DNA from: Halanaerobiaceae bacterium
GTDB taxonomy: Bacteria; Bacillota; Halanaerobiia; Halanaerobiales; Halarsenatibacteraceae
Length of the DNA: 59,296 bases
Reading direction: 5' to 3'
Assembly (NCBI GenBank): GCA_003553485.1
Contig: PWEJ01000101.1
Location: 1 to 59,296, forward strand
Translations under genes and position numbers: made by a program
The notes under the pieces: generated by a model
The model's database searches: none
Told to the model about the DNA's origin: nothing
Seen by the model: the letters and a program-made list of their open reading frames with translations, nothing else
Shown here: positions 44,395-52,578 of the stretch, in pieces
Layout of the letters: the number at the start of each line of letters is the position of its first letter
How positions within the stretch are numbered: the stretch's first letter is position 1

Positions 44395-44991
44395 ATGGAG
44401 TTATTTTCATCGAAATTCTGGCAACAATCAAGAATCTATTTGCTTCTCATAGCATTAGCTCCGGCTTTAGGTGGGGCAACCAATTTTATCAATGCCCTTT
44501 ATCTGGGGTTGATTACTCTGGTTATAACAATAGCGGCCGGGCTAGTAAATGTCGCTTTAAAAGGAATTATCGATAAAGAAGCTAGAGTACCTTTCACAGT
44601 AATAGTTACTCTAACTTTGTTAACTATATATCAATTCTATTTGACAATTTTTAATGCTTCCCTGCTGGACGAATTGGGAATTTTTATTCCCCTGGTAGCT
44701 TTAAATGTTCTGGTCTTGCGGCAGACAGTTTTATTTGAAGTGGAAGATGTGAGTAAAGAGTTCCGCAAAAGTGTCTGGTTAGGTGTGCAATTTCTCTTTA
44801 TACTGATTTTTCTCGGTGGCCTGCGTGAGGTCTTTTCCACCGGTGGAATAATGGGAACTGAACTTTTAGCTCGAGACCTATCATTTTTTGGAGAACCCGG
44901 GGGAATGATGATAATCCTGGGCATGCTTTTTGCTTTAGTAAAAGCAATTGCTCCTGAATTACAGCAAGAACGAGAAAAGGGGGTAAAATAG
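44395..44991 (+). CDS. rnfE: Rnf complex subunit E, lacking both cluster cysteines
   Basis: This 198-residue membrane protein of the NqrD/RnfE family has recognisable ALAPALGGATNFINALYLGL and LGIFIPLVALNV. In typical RnfE both places carry Cys (LGLCP; IPLIVxNC) that bind an intramembrane [2Fe-2S] cluster with RnfA. Here they are Ala22 and Val105. The overall hydrophobic pattern and the GGLREVFSTGGIMG segment are kept, so the fold is probably intact. The start ATG follows aaagggggag; the stop lies one base before rnfA. Confidence 0.88.
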   Translation: MELFSSKFWQQSRIYLLLIALAPALGGATNFINALYLGLITLVITIAAGLVNVALKGIIDKEARVPFTVIVTLTLLTIYQFYLTIFNASLLDELGIFIPLVALNVLVLRQTVLFEVEDVSKEFRKSVWLGVQFLFILIFLGGLREVFSTGGIMGTELLARDLSFFGEPGGMMIILGMLFALVKAIAPELQQEREKGVK

Positions 44992-44992
44992 C

Positions 44993-45565
44993 ATGCTGGA
45001 TCTATTTTATCTTTTGCTGGGAGGAGTACTCTGGAATAATGTGATATTAACCCAGTTATTAGGATTATCACCCTTTTTAGTTGAACGGGAAAGAGCCTCA
45101 GTGGAGGACCTCTGGGGAATGGGAATGATGACAACAGCTTTATTAGTTGCTTCAGCTTTTCTAGCCTTTCTGGCTTATGATGTGGTGCTTTTACCCCTGG
45201 GTTTAGAGTTTTTGGATAATCTAATATTGATAATAATTGTCTTTTTGTTAGTATTATTATTCCAACAATATAAAGATGAAGGAGAACGAGGTAAACGCTG
45301 GCATTTATATTTACCTGATGTTTTTATGAATACTGCTATTTTTGGTGTTTTATTATTAAATGTAGCTGAATGGGAAACTTTAATTGAGGCTCTGGTAGGA
45401 GCAGCTGGTTTTGGCTTGGGCTTTGCTTTTATGCTGGTTATTGTGGAATCCTTTAACAAGCGCCTGGAAAAGTTACCTCTGCCAAACTGGATTACTGGAG
45501 TACCAGCCCAATTGATTACTTTGGGAATTTTAGCCCTGGCAGTATCAGGCTTTAATGGGCTATAA
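44993..45565 (+). CDS. rnfA: Rnf complex subunit A, lacking both cluster cysteines
   Basis: This 190-residue membrane protein of the NqrE/RnfA family has six helices. The equivalents of the cluster cysteines are changed: LGLSPFL has Ser26 (usually LGLCPF), and FMNTAIFGVLLLN has Thr114 (usually TNCAVLG). Other family features remain (ILWNN-like start, LYLPDVF, GFGLGFAFMLV). Together with RnfE this removes all four ligands of the intramembrane [2Fe-2S] site. No rnfB gene follows, unlike the usual rnfCDGEAB order. Confidence 0.88.
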   Translation: MLDLFYLLLGGVLWNNVILTQLLGLSPFLVERERASVEDLWGMGMMTTALLVASAFLAFLAYDVVLLPLGLEFLDNLILIIIVFLLVLLFQQYKDEGERGKRWHLYLPDVFMNTAIFGVLLLNVAEWETLIEALVGAAGFGLGFAFMLVIVESFNKRLEKLPLPNWITGVPAQLITLGILALAVSGFNGL

Positions 45566-45596
45566 AATTTAAAGAATTTATGGAGGTGTACCTTAA

Positions 45597-46931
45597 GTGA
45601 GAACTATAAAGTCCTTTGATAAAGGGATGTATATCCCTCATCACAAGGAATATACGAATGATAAAAAAATAACTAGATTGTTGCCCTACCCTAAAGAAGT
45701 GATAATACCTTTAAATCAGCATATTGGCGAAACAGTTGAGCCTTTAGTTGAAGTTGGAGATAGAGTTGAGGTTGGAGATAAAATTGGGGACTTAGATGAA
45801 TTTTGGAGTGCCCCGGTCTTTGCCAGCCTATCAGGGGAAGTAAAGGCTATTGAACCTCGACCCACGGGGACGAATGGCGATTGCCTTTCAGTAGTTATAG
45901 CAGCTGATGAAGAACAACCAGAATTCACTATAGAGGAGCGGGAAAACTGGGAGCAGTTATCAATAAATGAACTAAAAAATCTCCTGCAGGAAAATGGTAT
46001 AGTTGGTATGGGAGGAGCTGCCTGTCCCACCCACATTAACGTCAGTGCTGATGATCCCGTCCCCAACTTAATTTTAAATGGAGCAGAATGTGAACCCTTT
46101 TTAACCTGTGACCACCGGATGATGGTGGAATGGGCCGATAAATTAATTAAAGGAGCCCAGATTCTCTTTAGAATCATTCAAGCTCAGGACTGTTTTATTG
46201 GCATTGAAACCAATAAACCTGATGCTATTGAAGTTTTAGAAGAGAAGACGGCAGATCTAGAACATTTCCATGTTGTTCCTTTAGATACCAAATATCCTCA
46301 GGGTTACAAAAAGACTTTGATAAAGGCTATAACTGATAAAGAACCACCTATGGGCGCTCGGTCAGCAGAAGTTGGCTGTATAGTGAGAAATGTAGGTACA
46401 ACAATAGCTATTTATGATGCTATTGTGAACCAAAAACCTTTATTTGAGCGTGTTACAACTGTCAGCGGACCGGAGACAATTCCCCAGGCCGGAAATTATA
46501 TAGTACCTATCGGTACTCCGGTAAGACATATATTAGAGGTCTGTGGTGTTGATACCGATAATATTTCCAGCCATAAGATAATTTTAGGAGGAGCAATGAC
46601 TGGTTCTGCTGTCACCACCCTGGATGCTCCAGTTACCAAAAGTGATACCGGCGTTTTATTATTACCTGAAGAAATGGTCGAGTTAAATGAGGAAGTTGGC
46701 CCCTGCATCCGCTGTGGTAAATGTGTAGATAACTGTCCGATGTTTTTATTTCCCAATGAGTTGAGTTTGTCTGCTGAAGCCGAGGATTACCATGAAGCCG
46801 AGCGTCTCCACGCCACTGAATGTGCGGAATGTGGAATTTGCAGTTACGTTTGTCCTTCCCGCCGGCCAGTGGTAGAATCCATAGTTCAGGCAAAGCCAGA
46901 GGCTAAAAAAATACGTCGCAGTAAAAAGTAA
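45597..46931 (+). CDS. rnfC: Rnf complex subunit C with two [4Fe-4S] sites
   Basis: This 444-residue peripheral subunit has an N-terminal hammerhead region, a NuoF-like FMN/NADH domain, an SLBB-like segment and two ferredoxin motifs (from Cys370, CIRCGKCVDNCP; from Cys409, CAECGICSYVCP). NGAECEPFLTCDHRMM is conserved. The nucleotide/flavin loop reads GGAACPTHIN (139-148) where relatives have GGAGFPTHVK; the usual Lys is Asn148. NADH or FMN binding may differ. GTG 45597 follows tggaggtgta. It is last in the operon, an unusual position, and is followed by a terminator. Confidence 0.92.
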   Translation: MRTIKSFDKGMYIPHHKEYTNDKKITRLLPYPKEVIIPLNQHIGETVEPLVEVGDRVEVGDKIGDLDEFWSAPVFASLSGEVKAIEPRPTGTNGDCLSVVIAADEEQPEFTIEERENWEQLSINELKNLLQENGIVGMGGAACPTHINVSADDPVPNLILNGAECEPFLTCDHRMMVEWADKLIKGAQILFRIIQAQDCFIGIETNKPDAIEVLEEKTADLEHFHVVPLDTKYPQGYKKTLIKAITDKEPPMGARSAEVGCIVRNVGTTIAIYDAIVNQKPLFERVTTVSGPETIPQAGNYIVPIGTPVRHILEVCGVDTDNISSHKIILGGAMTGSAVTTLDAPVTKSDTGVLLLPEEMVELNEEVGPCIRCGKCVDNCPMFLFPNELSLSAEAEDYHEAERLHATECAECGICSYVCPSRRPVVESIVQAKPEAKKIRRSKK

Positions 46932-46995
46932 CTATCGGGAGCAAAATGAAAAAACAAATAAAACTTAGTAAATAATATAAAATTATATGCTGGCA

Positions 46996-47036
46996 AACCG
47001 GGGAGATTACTTCCCCGGTTATCTTTCTTTTAATTT
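46996..47036 (+). terminator. Rho-independent terminator of the Rnf-like operon
   Basis: aaccgggga (46996-47004) and tccccggtt (47012-47020) form a perfect 9-bp stem, followed by a T-rich tract. Confidence 0.92.
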
Positions 47037-47051
47037 ATTTCTCTTTATCCC

Positions 47052-47079
47052 TTACAAAGCAGTGATTTTTTGATATAAT
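47052..47079 (+). promoter_or_regulatory. Putative promoter of the unknown gene at 47131
   Basis: TTACAA, 16 bases, TATAAT, with an extended -10 (TGATATAAT). Confidence 0.6.
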
Positions 47080-47130
47080 ATAATTATACACTAGGGGAGT
47101 GTCTGCTGAGCTTATGAGGATGTGAGATCA

Positions 47131-47712
47131 ATGCCTGACAGGTTAAATAGCATCTCAGGAATGGTTAATAATATTGTCCAGCAGAAAAAGATAGCTCAGA
47201 AGAAGATAACTGAACGACAGGAACAGGAAGAGGAGAGCAAATATTCCTCTGCTGGCGATGAAATAAAGGTCTCAGAATTAGGAAGAAAACTGCGCCTGTT
47301 GCTTAAAATAATTGAAAAAGAGGGAAGTGAAGAGGATTTAACAGGCTTTCACTATATCATGAAAGAATTTATTAAAAAACCAGATAGCTTTGCCATTTTG
47401 AATTTTGTAGAAGTGCTTTTAACTTTACATAAAAAAAGGTGGGATTACTTCAATGAGGTTCTCTTTCAGGCCTATATCCTGGCCAAAGATGATTTAAATC
47501 CCGGTCTCTGGCTTGGCATTTTAACTAGACTGGGAGTTGAAGAGGCAGAAAATTTTATTTATTGTACTTCAAGAATATTTCGCCAACAAAATCGCAAAGG
47601 TGTTATTAAAGAATTAGTTCAATATCTTGAGAGGGTAAGGGTTATTATCAATCAGTATGGAGAAGAAGAAAGAGATAGAAGAGTAAAACAAATATTACAG
47701 GCCGGTCAATAA
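47131..47712 (+). CDS. Hypothetical protein upstream of cheY and the flagellar operon
   Basis: This 193-residue soluble protein is mostly helical and strongly charged (QQKKIAQKKITERQEQEEES near the start; RDRRVKQIL near the end). There is no signal peptide and no motif I recognise. ATG 47131 follows gaggatgtgag. It has its own promoter and is separated from the Rnf genes by a terminator. Its place just before cheY and flgB suggests a link to motility, but this is only context. Confidence 0.65.
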   Translation: MPDRLNSISGMVNNIVQQKKIAQKKITERQEQEEESKYSSAGDEIKVSELGRKLRLLLKIIEKEGSEEDLTGFHYIMKEFIKKPDSFAILNFVEVLLTLHKKRWDYFNEVLFQAYILAKDDLNPGLWLGILTRLGVEEAENFIYCTSRIFRQQNRKGVIKELVQYLERVRVIINQYGEEERDRRVKQILQAGQ

Positions 47713-47734
47713 TGCCTTATCCACTTAACTTTTT

Positions 47735-47763
47735 TTGTAATAATTTCTAGACATTGATATAAT
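47735..47763 (+). promoter_or_regulatory. Putative cheY promoter with extended -10
   Basis: TTGTAA (47735-47740), 17 bases, TATAAT (47758-47763), preceded by TG at the extended -10 position. It would leave a leader of about 205 bases before cheY. Confidence 0.65.
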
Positions 47764-47975
47764 AAATAATATACAGGTGTTTTTTAAAGGCAAATTATAA
47801 GTCTAAAAGGCTAATATTTTTTAGTTGATAATTATAGGCAGGAATACCTGTTAGTATTTAGAATATATCCATATAGCAGTTTTTTAACTGCTTTCATTGA
47901 CCTATCTTGTTAATACTATACATCCAGGTGTTATTTTGTTGTCAAAATAAAGCACTTTGAAGGGGGAAAATATTC

Positions 47976-48332
47976 TTGAAGTCCGTACTTATTGTTGATG
48001 ATGCGGCTTTTATGCGCTTAAATCTGAGAAAGATTCTTAAAGATGACTATGAAATAATTGGCGAGGCTGAGAATGGAATAGAAGCTGTGGAGATGTATCA
48101 GGAGCATGAGCCTGATATAGTTACCATGGATATAACGATGCCAGAGATGGATGGGCTGGAGGCAATTAAAGCTATTAAAGATATTGATCCTGATGCAAAC
48201 ATAATCGTTGTAAGTGCTATGGGACAGCAAAAAATGGTTATTGATGCTATTGAAGCTGGAGCAGCTGATTTTATTGTCAAACCCTTTAAAGATGAACGTG
48301 TAATCAATGCCATTAACAAGATTTCTCAATAA
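47976..48332 (+). CDS. cheY: CheY-like single-domain response regulator
   Basis: This 118-residue stand-alone receiver has the acidic pair DD (8-9), Asp in TMDITMPEMDG and Lys in IVKPFKDE, matching Bacillus-type CheY. It would bind the flagellar switch (FliM/FliY, not in this window) when phosphorylated. The start is a TTG codon at 47976 with a strong gaaggggga RBS. The gene has its own promoter and long leader and lies just before flgB. Confidence 0.92.
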   Translation: MKSVLIVDDAAFMRLNLRKILKDDYEIIGEAENGIEAVEMYQEHEPDIVTMDITMPEMDGLEAIKAIKDIDPDANIIVVSAMGQQKMVIDAIEAGAADFIVKPFKDERVINAINKISQ

Positions 48333-48425
48333 CCTTTTATTAGTCTAAAAGACATAAGAGAGCAGTTATAACAATATTTCCTAAAAATTAGTAAAAAAGT
48401 AGTGTTTCAAATTAGTTATTTTCCT

Positions 48426-48453
48426 TTGTTGAGCTATATGATATAATTATAAT
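48426..48453 (+). promoter_or_regulatory. Putative flagellar operon promoter 1
   Basis: TTGTTG, 16 bases, TATAAT, about 115 bases before flgB. The same hexamers and spacing occur before fliF. Confidence 0.6.
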
Positions 48454-48490
48454 AATAGTAATAATTTGAAATACAACCATACTTTTTTAC

Positions 48491-48520
48491 TATTCTAGCA
48501 TTTATTATTCTAGCATTTAT
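48491..48520 (+). repeat. Perfect 15-bp tandem duplication in the flgB leader
   Basis: tattctagcatttat occurs twice in a row, with no mismatch. Confidence 0.85.
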
Positions 48521-48567
48521 TGTATTGGCAACAAATTGGCTGAAAGCAGGAAAGGAGTATTATAATA

Positions 48568-48969
48568 ATGAATGAAATGCTTAATTTACTGCAAACCGGA
48601 TTAAGCGGGGCCAGCAGAAGACAGGATGCAATTACTAATAACATTGCTAACGCTGATACTCCTGGCTACAAAAGAGAAGATGTGGATTTTAAATCTACTC
48701 TGGAAAACATGACGTCGACCAGACCCGGTCTTGAGCTAAATACCACTCATCCCGGTCATCTGACTGGTACTGGAAGTGGAGCTCACCCTCAAGAATTCAA
48801 TCATTTTCGTGAGACCGCTACTTCCCTGAGGTTGGACGGAAATAACGTCGATATTGAAAAGGAAATGGCTGAGATGGCAAAGAACAATCTATATTTTGAT
48901 ACCCTGGCCCAACAAACTGATGCCAAATTCAATACAATTCATAGTGTGCTGGAAAGGAGTGGTGGATAA
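48568..48969 (+). CDS. flgB: Flagellar proximal rod protein FlgB
   Basis: This 133-residue rod protein begins with a coiled N-terminus and the rod-family motif NNIANADTPGYKR. It ends in a helix (MAKNNLYFDTLAQQ) typical of FlgB. Length and position are standard. The ATG follows aggaaaggag; flgC starts two bases after the stop. Confidence 0.95.
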   Translation: MNEMLNLLQTGLSGASRRQDAITNNIANADTPGYKREDVDFKSTLENMTSTRPGLELNTTHPGHLTGTGSGAHPQEFNHFRETATSLRLDGNNVDIEKEMAEMAKNNLYFDTLAQQTDAKFNTIHSVLERSGG

Positions 48970-48971
48970 TA

Positions 48972-49415
48972 ATGTTTTCTAACTTTGACACCAGTGCTTC
49001 TGGCCTAACAGCCCAGAGACTGAGGATGGATACAGTAGCCGATAACATTGCTAATGTCAACACTACCAGGACTGAAGAGGGAGAACCCTATCGCCGCAGG
49101 ATGCCAGTTTTTTCTTCTCGAGATAGCGGCTCTTTTGCTAACTTTATCCAGAGAAGAATCGGCAGATTTGGTCAGGCTGATGAGCAGGGAGTAGAAGTGA
49201 CGGAGATAGCCGAGGATGAAAGCCCCTTCAAGCAGGTATATAATCCTGAACATCCTGATGCTGATGAAGAAGGTTATGTGGAGAAGCCTAATGTCGATAT
49301 TACCATGGAAATGGTTGACATGATCGATGCTTCCAGAGCTTATGAAGCTAATGTTACTGCTCTTGATACCAGCAAAAACATGGCTATGAGAGCCCTGGAT
49401 ATTGGTGGGGCATAA
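48972..49415 (+). CDS. flgC: Flagellar rod protein FlgC
   Basis: This 147-residue rod protein has the N-terminal rod motif VADNIANVNTTRT and the C-terminal VDMIDASRAYEANVTALDTSKNM. The part between is shorter than the hook protein, as expected. The ATG follows aaaggagtggtgg within the end of flgB. Confidence 0.95.
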   Translation: MFSNFDTSASGLTAQRLRMDTVADNIANVNTTRTEEGEPYRRRMPVFSSRDSGSFANFIQRRIGRFGQADEQGVEVTEIAEDESPFKQVYNPEHPDADEEGYVEKPNVDITMEMVDMIDASRAYEANVTALDTSKNMAMRALDIGGA

Positions 49416-49460
49416 TTTAAAATTAGATGCAGGCCTTAAAAATGAGGAGGAAAGATAGCA

Positions 49461-49763
49461 GTGGAGCCTATCTCAGAAAGACTAAATGTATTGGTAGATA
49501 ATGGTCTGGCGGAAAGAACTTCACGGGCAGCTGAAGAGGAAGGGCCCAGTTTTGCCGATATTGTCCAGGAAAATATAGCTGAGGTTAATGAATTAGAAAA
49601 AGAAGCAGATCAGTTAACCGAAGATTTTGCTCTGGGAAAGACTGATAATATCCATGATGTAGCTATTGCAACAGAAAAGGCCCGAATAGCCCTGGACCTT
49701 ACTCTGGAAGTACAGAGAAGAGTAGTAGATGCCTTTGATGAAGTTATGCGGATGCAGATATAA
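49461..49763 (+). CDS. fliE: Flagellar hook-basal body protein FliE
   Basis: This 100-residue protein links the MS ring to the rod. The C-terminal part DNIHDVAIATEKARIALDLT with LEVQRRVVDAFDEVMRMQI is diagnostic. The start is GTG 49461 behind aggaggaaag. An unusual 206-base gap with its own promoter separates it from fliF. Confidence 0.93.
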   Translation: MEPISERLNVLVDNGLAERTSRAAEEEGPSFADIVQENIAEVNELEKEADQLTEDFALGKTDNIHDVAIATEKARIALDLTLEVQRRVVDAFDEVMRMQI

Positions 49764-49969
49764 GGATAAATTAAATTATTTAGCTTTAAGAATTACATAA
49801 TATGGCTTTATAATTTTTGTTGTTATTTATTTGTTATTTATAATTCTATTTAATCGTAATCTATATTTTATTTAATACATTATTTTTAGTTTCAAATATT
49901 ATCTTTAATTTATTATCTAGATGTTAGACAATAAATTTCTACTTAATTTTAAGTGGGGTATAAAATATT
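49764..49969. other. AT-rich gap inside the flagellar operon
   Basis: It contains no ORF. It carries a candidate promoter at 49817-49844 and long A/T runs. Most Firmicute operons run from fliE to fliF with little space. Confidence 0.55.
49817..49844 (+). promoter_or_regulatory. Putative flagellar operon promoter 2 (before fliF)
   Basis: TTGTTG (49817-49822), 16 bases, TATAAT (49839-49844). It is identical in hexamers and spacing to the candidate before flgB. Confidence 0.6.
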
Positions 49970-51538
49970 ATGGATAGGCTGAGAGAGTATTTAAATCAGC
50001 TAAAGGAAATATGGGATAATCTTAATACCAGGGGGAAAATTATAACCGGCACAGTGGCAGGAGCGGTATTATTTGGCCTGCTCTTTTTGGTTTTTCGTTC
50101 TCCGGCCCGAAATTATCAACCTCTTTTTCAGCAACTCACGCCGGAAGATGCCAGTGCCATTGTAGAGGAACTGGAAACCAGGGATGTTAATTACCAGCTA
50201 GCTGAAGATGGCCAGACAATTATGGTCCCCGCTGATGATGTCCACCGGATGAGACTGGAGATGGCAGCAGAAGGGTTGCCAGAACAGGGGTTGGTTGGTT
50301 TTGAAATTTTTGATGAAACTCAGTTTGGCACCACCGATTTTGAGAGAAGAGTTAACCTCTATCGAGCGATGGGGGGAGAAATTAGCCGATCGATTCAGTC
50401 TATGAATAATATAGCCATGGCTCGGGTCCAGATCACTGCCCCGGAAGAAAGCCTCTTTATTGATGAGGAAAGGCCAGCTAAAGCATCGGTTATGCTTGAG
50501 CTTGAGCCCAATGTAGAACTTTCGGAAAGTCAGGCTCGAGCTATTGCTAATTTAGTATCCAGCAGTGTTCCAGATTTACAACCTGACAACGTTACCATTG
50601 TTGACACTGCCGGCAATTTGCTTTCTCCCCAGCAGAGAGGTGAAGAGTTAGATATAGCAGAGGGAACTTCTGAGCAGCGAGAGTTAGAAAGGGATTATGC
50701 CGATAGATTAAAGAGTGAGTTAAATGCTATGTTGACGAGAATATTAGGACCTGATAATTTTACAGTACAGGTTTCAGCCCGGATGAATTTTGATCAACGA
50801 GAAAGAGAATCTATGACCTATCTGCCGGTAATAGATGATGAGGAAGGGATTCCCCGCAGTCGGCAGGAGATGGTGGAGATGTATCGCGGGGAAGAATTAG
50901 AAGATGGAGGAGTGCCAGGGACTACCAGTAATATACCAGGCTATGAGGCCATCGAAGAGATGGAAGATGGCAGTTATCAGCGCTCAGAGACCATCATTAA
51001 TTACGAGATGGATGAAATCTTTGAGCGGGAGACCTTTGCCCCTGGTTCTTTAGAATTACTTTCAGTTTCAGTAATGATAGATGATGAGATGGAAGAGGAT
51101 GAACTGCTGGCTTTAGAACAATCCATCCAGGCTGCCATTGGCTATGAAGAGGAGCGAGGAGATACTGTTAATGTAGCCAGCATGGATTTTGACCGCACCT
51201 TAGAAGAAGAGATGGAACTGGCCAGAGCCCAAGCTGAAGAAGAGAGACAACGTCAGATGATGATGTATGCTATTCTAATAGGGGTGGTGCTGGTCATAAC
51301 GGCCATAACTATCTTTATACTCCGTCGCCGTACCGGACAAGAAGCCGAGCCCGTTCCAGAAGGTGCCAGGGTTGATATGATGGTAGATGATGAAGAAGAG
51401 GAAGAGGTTGAATTGCCTGAAGAGGAATTGAGTGAGGAAGAGAAGAAACTTCGCAAAATGCGTGATGAACTAAAAGAGATAGCTGAAGAACAGCCTGAAG
51501 AGATTGCTGATCTATTAAAAAGCTGGCTAATGGAATAG
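49970..51538 (+). CDS. fliF: Flagellar MS-ring protein FliF
   Basis: This 522-residue ring protein has a first membrane helix (about 24-42), the YscJ/FliF ring-building domain (from VFRSPARNYQPLFQQLTPED), a periplasmic part, a second helix (about 430-448, MMYAILIGVVLVITAITIFI) and an acidic cytoplasmic tail that binds FliG (ELKEIAEEQPEEIADLLKSW). The length is normal. The start is ATG 49970 behind taagtggggt. Confidence 0.95.
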   Translation: MDRLREYLNQLKEIWDNLNTRGKIITGTVAGAVLFGLLFLVFRSPARNYQPLFQQLTPEDASAIVEELETRDVNYQLAEDGQTIMVPADDVHRMRLEMAAEGLPEQGLVGFEIFDETQFGTTDFERRVNLYRAMGGEISRSIQSMNNIAMARVQITAPEESLFIDEERPAKASVMLELEPNVELSESQARAIANLVSSSVPDLQPDNVTIVDTAGNLLSPQQRGEELDIAEGTSEQRELERDYADRLKSELNAMLTRILGPDNFTVQVSARMNFDQRERESMTYLPVIDDEEGIPRSRQEMVEMYRGEELEDGGVPGTTSNIPGYEAIEEMEDGSYQRSETIINYEMDEIFERETFAPGSLELLSVSVMIDDEMEEDELLALEQSIQAAIGYEEERGDTVNVASMDFDRTLEEEMELARAQAEEERQRQMMMYAILIGVVLVITAITIFILRRRTGQEAEPVPEGARVDMMVDDEEEEEVELPEEELSEEEKKLRKMRDELKEIAEEQPEEIADLLKSWLME

Positions 51539-51573
51539 GGCTCTACTGTAATCAAAAGAGGTGACTTAAATTA

Positions 51574-52578
51574 ATGGCTAATAACATAGATGGTCGGAAA
51601 AAAGCAGCGGTACTGATGGTCTCTTTAGGGCCTGATATTTCTGCTAAAGTTTTCAAACATCTTTCCGACGAGGAAATAGAAGAATTAACCCTGGAAATTG
51701 CCAATATGCAAAAGATTGATAAAAGTGAGAAGAAAGAAATACTGGAAGAATTTTATCAACTGGCAAAGGCCCAGGAATATATCGACCGAGGTGGTATCCA
51801 GTATGCCAAGGATGTGCTGGAAAAAGCTGTGGGTGAAGATAAGGCCCGGGATATTTTAGGGCGCCTGACGGCAACTCTCCAGGTACGGCCCTTTGATGCC
51901 ATTAGAAAGACTGATCCCTCACAGATTTTAAACTTCATTCAGGGAGAACATCCCCAGACCATCGCCTTGATTTTAGCCTATCTCCAACCAGAGCAGGCTT
52001 CACAGGTAATGTCTGCTCTGCCACCGGAGATTCAAAGTGAAGTCTCCAAGCGGATAGCTATCATGGACCGCACTTCACCTGAGATCATAAAAGATGTTGA
52101 AGAAGTGTTAGAAAAGAAACTCTCCACTATAGCTACCAGTGAATATGCTTCCGCTGGCGGAATTGAATCCATTGTCGATATTCTCAATCAGGTTGATCGA
52201 GGAACAGAGAAGAATATCTTAGATCAACTGGAAGAGGAAGACCCTGAACTGGCCGAAGAGATCAAGATGAGAATGTTCGTCTTTGAAGATATAACTGTTC
52301 TCTCTGATAAAGCTATTCAGCTGGTCTTGCGTCAGGTTGACACCCATGATGTAGCGTTAGCTCTAAAGACGGCCAGCTCTGAGGTAGAAGAAAAAATATA
52401 TACCAATATGTCAGATAGAGCAGCAGAGATGTTAAAAGAAGATCTGGAATACATGGGACCTGTTCGCTTGCGGGAAGTTGAAGAAGCCCAGCAGAGGATT
52501 GTTAACGTTATCCGAGAGTTAGAAGATAGCGGCGAAATTGTAATAGCCCGAGGCGGGGAGAGTGAGGTAGTTGTCTAA
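51574..52578 (+). CDS. fliG: Flagellar motor switch protein FliG
   Basis: This 334-residue protein has N, middle and C domains. The EHPQTIALILAYLQPEQAS motif is in the middle domain, and the C-terminal torque helix contains VDTHDVALALKTASSEVEE and SDRAAEMLKEDLEYMGPVR. It converts stator force to rotation at the C ring. The start ATG follows aaagaggtgac. It overlaps fliH by 8 bases. Confidence 0.95.
   Translation: MANNIDGRKKAAVLMVSLGPDISAKVFKHLSDEEIEELTLEIANMQKIDKSEKKEILEEFYQLAKAQEYIDRGGIQYAKDVLEKAVGEDKARDILGRLTATLQVRPFDAIRKTDPSQILNFIQGEHPQTIALILAYLQPEQASQVMSALPPEIQSEVSKRIAIMDRTSPEIIKDVEEVLEKKLSTIATSEYASAGGIESIVDILNQVDRGTEKNILDQLEEEDPELAEEIKMRMFVFEDITVLSDKAIQLVLRQVDTHDVALALKTASSEVEEKIYTNMSDRAAEMLKEDLEYMGPVRLREVEEAQQRIVNVIRELEDSGEIVIARGGESEVVV

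Noticed and set aside
45716-46177. Minus-strand open frame of 153 codons inside rnfC
   Set aside because: It is a shadow of rnfC, with a serine-rich composition typical of antisense frames.
45566-47130. A hidden rnfB after rnfC or rnfA
   Set aside because: No frame there encodes a ferredoxin-type cysteine cluster other than the two inside rnfC.
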